A stretch of DNA of 64,000 nt from Treponema sp. GTDB taxonomy: Bacteria; Spirochaetota; Spirochaetia; Treponematales; Treponemataceae. The stretch covers positions 1,240,001 through 1,304,000 of the forward strand of contig CP091737.1 of NCBI GenBank assembly GCA_022010055.1, written 5' to 3'. The notes under the pieces were generated by a model. That model searched no databases and was not told the DNA's origin. It saw only the letters and a program-made list of their open reading frames with translations. A program made the translations under genes and the position numbers. This document shows, in pieces, positions 27,191-36,755 of this stretch (the first letter of the stretch is position 1; every line of letters begins with the position of its first letter).

Positions 27191-27536
27191 TGAATCCTCT
27201 TAACAACGAAGAATCAAAATTTTACGCTGCTCCACAGTATATGGAAGAACTGACAATAATGGATCTGGCAAAGGATATTTCCGATGCATGTACATTGAAC
27301 GTAACAGATGTTGAAGCTGTTCTTTCATCGCTTGTGCGAAAACTTCCGATGTACCTGAAAAAGGATTCAAAATCCAGCTAGGAAACTTCGGACGGGTAAA
27401 GCTGTCTTTTTCTTCAAAAGGTTTTGAAAACGCTGAAGACGTGGATTCGTCAGGAATCACAACAAAGAGGATTCTGTTCACGCCAAGCGCGGAACTCAAA
27501 AAAGAAATAGAATCAGCTTCATTTTCAAAAGCATAA
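27182..27536 (+). pseudogene. Remnant of an HU-like (histone-like domain) DNA-binding gene
   Basis: Plus strand: LNNEESKFYAAPQYMEELTI, MDLAKDISDACTLNVTDVEA and VLSSLVRKLPMYL in one frame, then KGFKIQLGNFGRVKLSFSS through KRILFTPSAELKKEI in the next frame, ending at TAA 27534-27536. The pattern (helical N-terminal half, LGxFGRxxL arm, RILFTPSxELKKEI end) fits HU-related DNA-binding proteins of the Bacteroidetes type. Reading frame changes once near 27355, and no good start is present. Either a decayed copy or a short gene with an indel. Confidence 0.55.
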
Positions 27537-27602
27537 ATGATGTGATATAAAAACAAAATGGATGCCTCCTTCTAAATATAGGGAAGCATCCATTCGTTCA
27601 TC

Positions 27603-30369
27603 CTAGTTCAGATTTCCGCTTAATTCAGAAATTAAGAAATTTAGGTTTCCATTATTATCCGGAAAATAATAATCCTCCGGCAATGTCTTCCAATATTTAT
27701 ATCCATCTCTTGGACCCAACCATTGCTTTCCGTTTACAACAAATTTAAATCCTGGCCACATAGAGGAAATTTCAGCTCCACTGTATTCTATGCGGAATAA
27801 ATTGTCTTTTCCACGATTCATTCTAGATTCTTCTGCACTCCAACCTGTATAAACACAAGCCGCAGTTACATAGTCTACGGAGTCAGGAGAAAGTCCAAAA
27901 TCATCTGGATTAAATGTAAATTCAAGATGCGGAATTCCTCCTTCATCAGTCCAGTATTTGTATGGCAATTCAACATAATGCGCGTAAACTGTAATATCAC
28001 TTGCTACAAAATTCACTTCATTTCCGCCTTCTGCAGAATCAAACCAGCCAGCCAAGAACAAACCATCTTTTCTGATTAAACCAGTATCCAAGACATCAAG
28101 AATATCTTCAAAGCCTTTGACACTGCGAGGAATTGACTCTTCTTCAGAACCAAAAAGTTTTCCGCCATTCAAATTGAAAGTAACATTATAAATATCTAGA
28201 TTGCAAAACTTCTTTACAGTTTTTGCCTTAGCTCTGAAGAAATTCGTTGTTTCATCACCAGAAAGCAATTTGTATTTTCCGCTGTTGGAACACCAAGGAG
28301 CAACATCATCAATAATTGCATCAGATGTATCTGAATAAGTCAAATCCTTGCTTTTTATAAAACCTTGAACCAACGACTGCAATCTTGCAATTTCATCTTG
28401 GCTTCCATCCACAAATGAAGATTCATCGCAAAGCTCCAAAAGATATTTTGCATATTTTTCTTTGTATTCAGGAACAGAAAGAAGTTTTTCAACAAGCGGC
28501 GCGTCATATCCGAGTTCACCCCAAACAAGAGGATTTCTTGTAGCTGTATCTGAAGAACAGTTCGTTCCTAAAATATTGTCATAATCATACGGAATGAAAT
28601 AGCATTTTCCTTTTTTATCAAAATAGAAATAGTAATTGTTTTTGTTGTTCCAATAATCATCGTCCATTCCTAACACAACATTGCAGGCGTAAGTTTTCAG
28701 GAACAAATCCACATCCATTTTACTTTCATAGAATTTTTTTATTTCATCGTTGGTAGAAAGCGTATTCAAATCTGTTATAAATTTAATCAGCTCATCACGC
28801 GCGGAATAAAAATCATCTTTATTTGTCTTTAAATCGTAGTCGTAACGCATGCTTTGGTTTTCGTCAAGATAAATTTCTTCAACGCCGAACGAACGATATA
28901 TATCATAATCCCTTGCCATAGACGGACCTTTTGCCGACTGCCAGGTGCATTTCCACAGATTGCCTTTATTTCCATTGAATTTTGTGCCGATTTCTGTAGA
29001 AATTTCAGAACGCTCCTTCAAAAACTGCTTGTTGATTTCCTCAATCATTGCATAAATACCGTAATCAAGCGTCTTTTTAGAGCCGTCTTCTTCCTCTAGC
29101 GTTATAAAAAGACGAGCATAACCTGCGCGGGGAGCTGTCCAAACACCGTTTCTGCGGAAAAAGTTATATCCAAAAACTTCACGGACGTAGGATGGATCTT
29201 CTTTAAAACGCTTCAGATTAAGACCTTTCATACAGCCGGCAAGTTTTCGTTCCTCGCCGGAATCATCGCACCATTCTTCAAAATCAAGCTTAAAATGCGC
29301 CTGATAATACTTTTCACCCTCCTGAGGTCTCACTCGGCTTGTGTTGCCGCGCAAACGCATTCCAATATCATTGATTTTCCAAGTGTTGCCGCCTTTTGTC
29401 ATTTCAAAATCAGCATGAATACAATCTTCATTTTTTGGATTTTTATCAAAATTTTCAAGAAGAGTATTCCACTCAGAACGTTTTATATTCAAAGATATCT
29501 CTGCAACTTGCTCAGTTCCGAAAATATAATCAAGACTTTCCGTTCGCGATGCTGCTGCCGGCCCGACAATATTACTGATTGAAATTTCTTCGCTTGTTAT
29601 TCCATTGCTTTCAATTCCTGTAACGCCAACAGTTTTCACCGTAAATGTATATGAATTTCCAGCCTTTACATCCATTGAATATTCTTTAAAATCCGGACTA
29701 ACAAATACCGTATTTTTTGGCATTGCCTCTGTCAAAACTGAACGAGCTGTATTCAACGTGCCAATTTCTATTGCTTTTTTTTCATAAGAAATAAAATAGC
29801 CAAATATATTTTCAGAAGAAGACTTTTTCCATGAAAGAGTTGCGACCAAATCTTCAACTTTTACTTTAAAATCTGAAACATCTTCCGGAGGATTTTCAGG
29901 AGATGAAGGAGTTTCACCCGGATTTTCAGGTTTTTCAGGTGATTCTGGCACTTCAGAAACTGCTGTCGTTATTGAAATTGTTGTTATTTTATCTGTATCC
30001 TTAGAATTTGAATCCAGCGATATAAAAGAAAACTTATAATTAGCATCGGATTTTAATCCAGTTGCTGTAAACGTATTTGATTCTTTTTGACAAGTTTTTG
30101 GTGTTGTCAGATTGCCTTCCGCCGGCTCCATTGTAATTTTCACACCAAAATAATTTTTTTCAGGATTCTGCCATGCCAATACAATTTTTTCTGTATTTGC
30201 GGCAGCCCGTACATTACTTATAGGACTATAAATTTGTGAATTCGAGCTTCCCCCCCCCGGATTCTGAATCATTTGAACTGTCAGAACCATCTGCTGCACA
30301 ACTAAAAAGTGTTATTCCAAATAGAACAAGATTAACAGCCGCAAATATGCTTAAAACTTTCTTTTTCAT
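27603..30369 (-). CDS. CotH-kinase lipoprotein; G9 tract puts it out of frame
   Basis: ATG 30369 with ggagg upstream encodes a lipoprotein signal (lipobox LFSC, cysteine about 24) followed by DGSDSSNDSESGGG. At the G9 tract (30250-30258) this frame runs into TAG soon after, while the body frame (GSSNSQIYSPISNVRAAANT...) continues for 890 residues. G8 or G11 would join them. Body: two FN3-like domains, a P/E linker (ESPEKPENPGETPSSPENPP), a CotH kinase domain (MRLRGNTSR; VLGMDDDYWNNKNNYYFYFD; FIPYDYDNILG), an InlB-type repeat (YNVTFNLNGGKL) and a C-terminal carbohydrate-module-like region. CotH proteins phosphorylate protein serine in spore coats; the substrate here is unknown. Confidence 0.82.
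30250..30258 (-). repeat. Coding poly-G (G9) tract, candidate phase-variation switch
   Basis: Nine consecutive G on the coding strand, 13 codons after the lipobox cysteine of the CotH gene. The signal-peptide frame and the body frame differ by one base at this point, and the tract length decides whether they connect. Compare the G6 and G9 tracts in the promoters of the two neighbouring lipoprotein genes. Confidence 0.8.
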
Positions 30370-30449
30370 AAAGCCTCCAAAAAGAATTTTAATAGGATTT
30401 CAGTTTATAGCATATTCCGCATTATAACAAGTTTTCTTTAACCAGGGCC

Positions 30450-30770
30450 ACAGGGCAAACGCATTATAAATAGTCTTAATTTCGAGTTTTTTTGCAAATT
30501 ATGAAAGAACGCTCCCGGCATATTTCCAATTTGCCCAGATGAATTTGGCTCGCACTACGCTTGTATTAATTCGGGTGCTTCGCACTTTAATTAATTTAAT
30601 CGCCAAAAATCTTCACAAGTTGAAAATCTGCCTGCGCTTTTATTCTTTTTACAAAAAACTCGACATTCAGGCTAAATAATTTAAGTAAAGTTTGCGCGAT
30701 TTTGAACCACGAAACCGTGACTGAAAGCCAGTTTCTTTTGCTGAATACATTTATAATGCGTTTGCCCTGT
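30450..30770. mobile_element. MITE-like element, copy 2, filling the 30370-30805 gap
   Basis: 321 bases with inverted ends acagggcaaacgcattataa (from 30450) and its complement (ending 30770). The right half matches the left end of copy 1 (9630) in inverse orientation, including cacggtttcgtggttcaaaa. The left part (cttaatttcgagttttttt, ctcccggcatatttccaatt) matches sequence at the end of the window (63919-64000). An AT-rich palindrome, taattcgggtgc-ttc-gcactttaatta, lies near 30567-30595. No ORF. The remaining parts of the 436-base gap show only the CotH leader and nothing else recognisable. Confidence 0.72.
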
Positions 30771-30805
30771 ATAATATGTCCTTTGGCATTTTTATTTTTC
30801 AAAAA

Positions 30806-31643
30806 TTATGCTTTTACAGTTTGAAACTGTTTATGCAGTTCTAGAACTTGTTGTAAAGGCAGACCTGTCGCTTTTGCAATTTTTTCAGGTTCTAAAGACA
30901 TCTCAATAAGATTTCGAGCAGTTTCAATTCTGATTTTTTCACTGGCTTTTTTTGCGGCCAAGTCTGCCTGCAATTCAATTTCATCCTGCAAAATCATATA
31001 TTCATGCCTCCAGCGAGCGTTCATTTTGAGTCGTTCAACGATTGCGGAAAGTTTCTGAAAAATTGGAAGTAGGCTTTTTTCCGCAAAGATACTTAAAAAA
31101 CGCCTTTAACTCTTCGGATTTCATTGTATCATATTTTTCGGCGTTGAAGAAAATTTTATGAGTTCCGTCGTTCATTTTGATTTTTGAATTTTCCACGCAG
31201 GTGTTTTCAAAAGTGTAAACAGGCAGCCCAAAACCGAACGCGTCTCCAAGACACAGGAAGATGACATAAGTTTCGTTCAGATCTTTGTACTTTGTGCCTG
31301 CAAAAACGCTGTCAACATCCATCAAGCCCTGATAATAGCGTGTGCGTTTTGGAAGAGAGAGCTCTTTTTCCACCGAAGTTTGAATTTCAATGTCAAAGCA
31401 GCGGCCGGTTCCGTCCTTTACATAAACGTCAAGGCGGATTCCCTTGGAATTGAAAACAGCTTTCATTGTCCGTTCTGTTTCTGGCATTTCAATTCTGTCG
31501 ATTTTGATGTTCAGCAAAAGTTCAAGCATTTCCTTGCAAATGTCAGGATTTGTTTCCATGACCTTGCAGAAGATGTAGTTATCTGCAAAAGTCAGCCTAT
31601 CCCACTTCTGTGCGGATGTAAGATTTGTTTTTTCATATTCCAT
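30806..31643 (-). CDS. Rpn family PD-(D/E)XK nuclease (transposase-like), one frameshift
   Basis: N-terminal 195 residues: DRLTFADNYIFCKVMETNPD start, the LDVYVKDGTGRCFDIEIQTS active-site strand (D...EIQ), RTRYYQGLMDVD and the YVIFLCL segment, all typical of Rpn/PDDEXK-2 recombination-promoting nucleases. The frame ends early at about 31035; one missing or extra base in the A run near 31044-31050 joins it to the C-terminal piece KLSAIVERLKMNARWRHEYM that ends at 30806 with a helix-turn-helix-like tail (SLEPEKIAKATGLPLQQVLE). Members are often accessory and scattered in Treponema genomes. Confidence 0.82.
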
Positions 31644-31918
31644 AAATGCTCCGTAAATTAATTTGGGGGATTTTTCTTCCTGCTATATTTATTGTAAAAA
31701 AATTGCAGAAACAGAAATTAAATGCAGAAAAAAATTTGTAAAAAAGTGATTTTTTTGAATGAAAAAAATTTGTAGAATTATTTTTCTAAAGATAATTTTT
31801 CAGAAGAAGAAATCAAAGTTTTTATGAGTCAGGAAAAAAACAACTGTAAATTTAAACGGCACTACACTTCCTATTTATAGAAACGATTCTCAAAAGGCTT
31901 TGTAACCAGTTTATTCAT
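31644..31918. other. AT-rich spacer, nothing recognised
   Basis: 275 bases between the Rpn gene and the FGE-like lipoprotein gene. Very AT-rich with repeated aaaaaatttgta blocks (near 31690-31770). It must hold the promoter of the Rpn gene, but no convincing -35/-10 pair or terminator stands out. Confidence 0.5.
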
Positions 31919-33140
31919 TTAATGATTCTGTGCAATACGGAAACCGAATGCGAGTCCAACTAAAGCGCCGCCTTTGTATCCGGAACAGCGTGAACCTACG
32001 ATTTCATTTAAATGGTCTCCGCCTCTAAGTCCTCGTCCTGTAGAAAATTTATAAACTGAACCGTAAGGAAGATTGTAGTCAAAACACCATTCAGGAACAT
32101 TTCCGCTCATGTCGAAAAATCCTAAATGATTTGGAAGTTTTCCACCTGAAAGATGCATTCTTCTTCCAGAGATGGATTTTCCTGTTTTTGTTGAAAGCGT
32201 TGTGTTTCTATCGTCTTGTTCTGTGTAAGTTTCTGAAGGTCCGTTTGAAGCGCTGTTTTGCCTTTGCCAGCAATAGTCGTTTTGTTTTGAAGACAAAGGA
32301 AACGATAATCCGTTCATTTTTTCTGTGGCTGTTGTTTTAATTGCAGAACCAGTTTCATCTCCAGAAACATTTCTTCCAGAAATTGCAGTTCCATCAGGGC
32401 GCTTTCGTGCAGCATATTCCCATTCTTTTACATAAGGAAGCCTGAAACCGTTTGCATTTGTGTTTACATACGGATTGTCAACTTCTCCCGGTTCTATCGC
32501 ATAATTTTCTAAATCATTGAAAGCAACTCCAGTTGAATCTCTTAAAGGTATTTTAAAATCTTTATCTGTGCAGTAAACTGGTTCAAGACCTTTCATTTCG
32601 CTTAATGCATTGCACCATACCATTACATCGCGCCAGGTAAGACGGCAAACAGGCATTTCAACAAGTTTTGGCTCTTCTCCTGGTCCTGACATATTATTTT
32701 CATGTTCAACTTCGCCAAAAACTCCTTCAACGCCTTTGTTTACAATCGTGTAGCCGTTGTTTTCTGCCCATTCTAAAACTTCATACCAGGTGTTGTAACT
32801 TGTTTCGTACATTGCAAGGCGGAACGGTTTTACATCCATCTTGTAGGGAACTTCAAGTAAATCTTCGCCTAAAATAATTGAGTCTGAGGTTCTTCCATCG
32901 ATGAAAGAAATGTCAATCATCGTGAAATTGGCATTTTTGTTTTTGCTGAAAGTTACGGTTCGCTTTTCTGTTTTGATAATAGGCTCTGGTGTTTTGGAAT
33001 CTTCTTCAGAACTGCTTCCAGAATCTGAAGAGCCAGATGTGATTTGACCTGATTGAGTAGTATTTGTTTCTACAGAGCAACCTGAAAAAAATTAGAAGAA
33101 TTGAAATAAATAAAGTTGAAATGAACTTAAATTTCTTCAT
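31919..33140 (-). CDS. FGE/sulfatase-modifying-fold lipoprotein, one frameshift near the lipobox
   Basis: ATG 33140 with aggag upstream. The signal peptide reaches the T7 run (plus A at 33085-33091), where one base fewer gives LLIFSGCSVETNTTQSG, a proper lipobox (SGC), and joins the main frame. The main part has the formylglycine-generating-enzyme fold: MYETSYNTWYEVLEWAENNGY, LTWRDVMVWCNALSEMKGL, GFRLPYVKEWEYAARK, MSGNVPEWCFD and GLRGGDHLNEIVGSRCSG. The catalytic cysteine pair of true FGEs was not identified, so it is probably a structural or binding variant. The promoter has a G9 tract. Confidence 0.8.
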
Positions 33141-33161
33141 AAAATCTCCTGAAAAAATGAT

Positions 33162-33195
33162 ACTATATCATCCCCCCCCCACATAATTTTGTCAA
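33162..33195 (-). promoter_or_regulatory. Promoter with G9 tract in its spacer (FGE-like lipoprotein)
   Basis: Minus strand: TTGACA (33190-33195), then nine G (plus-strand C at 33172-33180), then TATAGT (33162-33167). The distance between hexamers is 22 bases at G9, too long for normal sigma-70 use; a poor alternative GATGAT sits at 17. A tract of four or five G would give 17-18. Proposed phase-variable promoter, OFF-like as written. Confidence 0.6.
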
Positions 33196-33230
33196 GAATA
33201 GAAATATTCCATGCAAAAACATTTCCTTTT

Positions 33231-33258
33231 GACTTACAAAAAAACTGCTGTAAAATTA
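33231..33258 (+). promoter_or_regulatory. Uridine kinase promoter
   Basis: TTGACT (from 33229), 16-base spacer and TAAAAT, upstream of aggcgg and the ATG at 33286. The same arrangement, TTGACT-16-TAAAAT, is found before mraZ. The whole promoter is included in the duplicated block at 25904. It is divergent from the G9 promoter, 33 bases away. Confidence 0.6.
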
Positions 33259-33285
33259 ATGTATAACAACTGAAGGCGGAGCTTT

Positions 33286-34945
33286 ATGAAAGAAGAAAAA
33301 TTAAAGATAACCTTTCCTGACGGAAATACCATAGAAACTGCAAAAAACACAGTCGCGTCGGAACTATTGAAAAATATCAACGGACAAGACAGCCGGGTTC
33401 TTGCAATGCGTCTGAACAATAAAATCTATTCCCTTGAAAAAAAAATAAAATATTCAGGAAAAATCGAGCCGGTTTTTATAGACACAAAGGACGGCGCAAA
33501 TATTTACCGCCGCTCGCTGTGCCTTTTGCTTGCAGCGGCAACGCACAGGCTTTACCCTGAATACCAGCTTCTTGTAGGGCACAGCCTAGGTTACGGATAC
33601 TATTACACATTCAGAAACGTAAACAAAACCAGCGATGAAACAATCTTTCAGATTGAAAAAGAAATGCGGAGAATGGTTCAGCAAGACATTCCGATTGAAA
33701 CAGACACTATTTCCTACAACGAGGCGACTGCGCTTTGAAAAGCTTGGACTAAAAAAAACGCGCAAACAGCTTGATTTTATAGCGGCGCCAAGGGTAAAAA
33801 TCAATGCGATAGAAGATTTCAGCGACCTTTATTTCGGTCCGCTAGTGCATTCCACCGGCGCGCTTAAAACGTTTGCCCTGAAACCGTACGGAGAAGGCTT
33901 CCTTTTGCGATTTCCGGCTTCCTCAGACCATTCAAAACTTACAGAATTTGTTGACGAGCCAAAACTTTTTGAAATTTATTCAAAATACAAAAAATGGGGA
34001 CAAAGAATCGGAATCACGGCAGCCGCAGATCTGAACGAACTTATTGCAAAACGGAAAATCAACGATTTTATAGACATAACAGAAACATTTCAGGAAAAAA
34101 ATATTGCAGAAATCGCAGACCAGATTGTGCGGAAAAAAACAGTCCGCGTAGTGCTTATGGCAGGACCTTCTTCATCAGGAAAAACAACCACCTCAAAAAA
34201 ACTTGCGCTGGAGCTTCAGGCGATGGGCTACGCGCCGAAAGTAATCAGCCTTGACAGCTATTACGTTGACCACTCACGCACTCCAAAAGACAAAGACGGA
34301 AATTTTGACTTTGAATGCCTTGAAGCGCTGGACATAGAGCTTTTAAATCAGAATCTGGTGGATCTTTTTGCCGGCAAGGAAGTTATCATCCCTTCTTATG
34401 ACTTCCACAACGGAACACAGACTTTTGATGAAAACAACAAGATGAGGCTTGAGGAAAATGAAATTCTCATAATGGAAGGAATCCATGGTCTAAACCCAAA
34501 GCTGACTCCCAAAATTCCTGCCGAATATAAGTTCAAGATTTATCTTTCAGCGCTTACACAGCTGAACCTTGACGACCACAACAGAATTCCAACCAGCAAC
34601 AACAGGCTTATCAGAAGAATCGTGCGCGACTACCAGTTCCGCGGCAAATCAGCGGCCGGCACAATCGCGATGTGGCCAAGCGTGCAGAAAGGCGAAGAGC
34701 TGCATATATTCCCGTTCCAGAACAATGCGGATGCGATTTTAAACACTGCGCTTGACTACGAGCTTAGCGTCCTTAAAGTATACGCTGAACCGCTTTTGCG
34801 CTGCGTAACTCCGAATGAACCGGAATATTCAGAAGCGTGCATGCTGCTTTCATTTCTGGACAACTTTGCGACAATTGCGCCTACACAAGTTCCGGTACGC
34901 TCTATAATCCGGGAATTTATAGGCGGCTCGGCGTTCCATTACTAA
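33286..34945 (+). CDS. TGS-domain uridine kinase-like nucleoside kinase, one frameshift
   Basis: About 550 residues. N-terminus: a TGS domain (MKEEKLKITFPDGNTIETAK) and a segment like the threonyl-tRNA synthetase second additional domain (LLLAAATHRLYPEYQLLVGH). C-terminus: a uridine/phosphoribulokinase-type P-loop GPSSSGKTTTSKKLA, the DSYYVDH motif, and MEGIHGLNP. This fusion is known in spirochetes and some clostridia and is annotated as a nucleoside (uridine) kinase. The first frame ends at TGA 33738; the next frame takes over near 33726 (RFEKLGLKKTRKQLDFI), so a small indel is present. The last codon overlaps the convergent fliJ end. Confidence 0.87.
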
Positions 34946-35391
34946 TCGTCGTTGTCCTTTGAATGTTCGCGGGCGTATTTCGCGGAAACAATTCCACCGA
35001 TAATTTTCATCTGCTTTCGTTTTTGGGCGGCTTTAAAGTCTTCTTTTTGAAAATCCCGAAGCCGCTCAAGCGAATCGACGCTCTGCATTATTTTTTTAAG
35101 AACCTCCCGTTTTTGTTCCGTAACAATCTTTGCCTCTGCCATTTCCCTAAAAAGATATTCTGACTGGTTCCGGACAAAATCTGAAAAATTGTTCGCCGCC
35201 ATAATCTGATTAAAATCCTTTGTATTTTTTACGGACTGCTGCATCGATTTTTTCTGTTCAGCAAGCAAATCAAGCTTGTCCTGAATTTCTTTTTCAGCCG
35301 CAAGCGCTTTTCCAAGCTCATTTTCTGCCTGAGTCTGCTCAAATTTCTTAGCCTCAAGTATGTCCTGAAGCTCAAACTTAAATTTCGTCAT
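34942..35391 (-). CDS. fliJ: Flagellar export chaperone FliJ
   Basis: 149 residues, almost wholly coiled coil (long E/K/Q-rich heptads from 10 to 130), the character of FliJ, which sits in the FliI ATPase ring. Poorly conserved in sequence, so identity rests on length, coiled-coil content and position directly after fliI (14-base overlap). Its stop (34942-34944) overlaps the convergent uridine kinase stop. Confidence 0.82.
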   Translation of the reverse strand: MTKFKFELQDILEAKKFEQTQAENELGKALAAEKEIQDKLDLLAEQKKSMQQSVKNTKDFNQIMAANNFSDFVRNQSEYLFREMAEAKIVTEQKREVLKKIMQSVDSLERLRDFQKEDFKAAQKRKQMKIIGGIVSAKYAREHSKDNDD

Positions 35392-36753
35392 TTTCTACAG
35401 ATTTTTCAAGATTCGGGGCTTCAACATACTCTTCCTTCGGAATTTCTATGCCGGAAACAGCACCCAGTTTATTCAAAGTGTCTTCCATAGTGCATTTTTC
35501 GTATTCATCCTGCTTTAAAAATTCCTCAATCTCGTCGTACTTATCAATCGCCTCATCAATCGCAGCGGAATCGCCTTTTGTATACATTCCCGAATTTATC
35601 ATAAGGGCATTGTTCTGATAGGTCGCCATAAGTCCGCGGATTCTTGCATACGCTTTTTTTGTAATAGGACCTGTAACCCGGCGCTGCAAACGGCTTATGG
35701 AAGGCAAAACGTCCACAGCCGGATAATGGTACGCCGACGCAAGTTTTCTGCTAAGAACTATATGTCCGTCCAGAACACCGCGAACGCAGTCCGCAATCGG
35801 GTCATCCATGTCATCGCCATCAACAAGAACGGCATAAAACGCGGTGATAGTTCCTTTGTCGCTTGTTCCGGTACGTTCCATCAAAGCCGGGATCATGCTG
35901 TAAACACTTGCAGGATATCCGCTTGCTGTAGGCGGCTCGCCGTTCGCAATTCCAATCTCAAGCTGGGCTTTGCAAATCGGGTAACATTGTCAACCATCAT
36001 AAAAACGTCTTTTCCCTGGTCGCGGAAATATTCTGCAATCGCAGTACAAACATAAGCCGCCCTAAGACGGCAGATCGCAGGCTGGTCGCCGGTCGCAACA
36101 ACCACAACAGAACGCTTCATTCCTTCTTTTCCAAGGTCATTGTTTATAAAGTCAAGAACCTCGCGGTTTCGTTCGCCAATAAGACCTACAACATTTATCT
36201 CCGCATCTGTGTTACGCGCAATCATTCCAAGCAAAGTTGATTTTCCAACGCCGGAACCCGCAAAAATCCCGATTCGCTGCCCTTTGCCACAGGTAAGCAT
36301 CGCATCAATCGAGCGAACACCTGTTGTAATGCGCCTGTTTATAGGCTTTTTTTTCATCGGATCAGTCGGAACATTCAGCGCAGGATAATAAGTTTCCGGC
36401 AAAAGTTCCCCAAGTCCGTCGCAAGGTTTTCCTGTCGCATCAATCGTTCTTCCCAAGAGCGACATTCCAACCGGAACCTGAAGGGTTTTTCCAGAGCCGA
36501 CAACCTCGCAGCCGATTTCAATTCCTTCCGTGTCGCCGTAAGGAGTCAGCAGAACTTGTTTTTTGTCAAGCCCTACGACTTCGGCAAAAATCTCTTTTCC
36601 ATTCTTAAATTTTATTGTGCAGATTTCACCAATCCGGGCAACAGGTCCGTTGCTTACAATTTGTTTTCCGGTTACGGCAGAAACATAGCCGATATATACA
36701 ATCGGGTCAAAATCCTCAACGGTTTTTATATACTTTGAAAAATTGAATTCCAT
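35378..36753 (-). CDS. fliI: Flagellum-specific ATPase FliI, one frameshift
   Basis: ATP synthase beta-like ATPase that energises flagellar type III export. ATG 36753 is preferred (ggag six bases upstream) over a GTG two codons earlier. Part 1 contains the P-loop GIFAGSGVGKSTLLG, GLIGERNREV and MMVDNVTRFAK; part 2 begins with SMIPALMERTG and contains DGDDMDDPIAD and LDGHIVLSRKLA. One missing A in the run at 35969-35971 would give TRFAKAQLEIGIANGEPPTA and a continuous protein of about 458 residues, the normal length. Confidence 0.93.
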
Positions 36754-36755
36754 AA

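Noticed and set aside
27200..27556. 118-residue minus-strand ORF opposite the HU-like remnant
   Set aside because: The plus-strand reading has recognisable HU-like sequence in both of its frames; the minus ORF has no motif.
31919..33140. True formylglycine-generating enzyme for sulfatases
   Set aside because: The fold is clear, but the catalytic cysteine pair was not found and no sulfatase gene is nearby. Only the fold is claimed.
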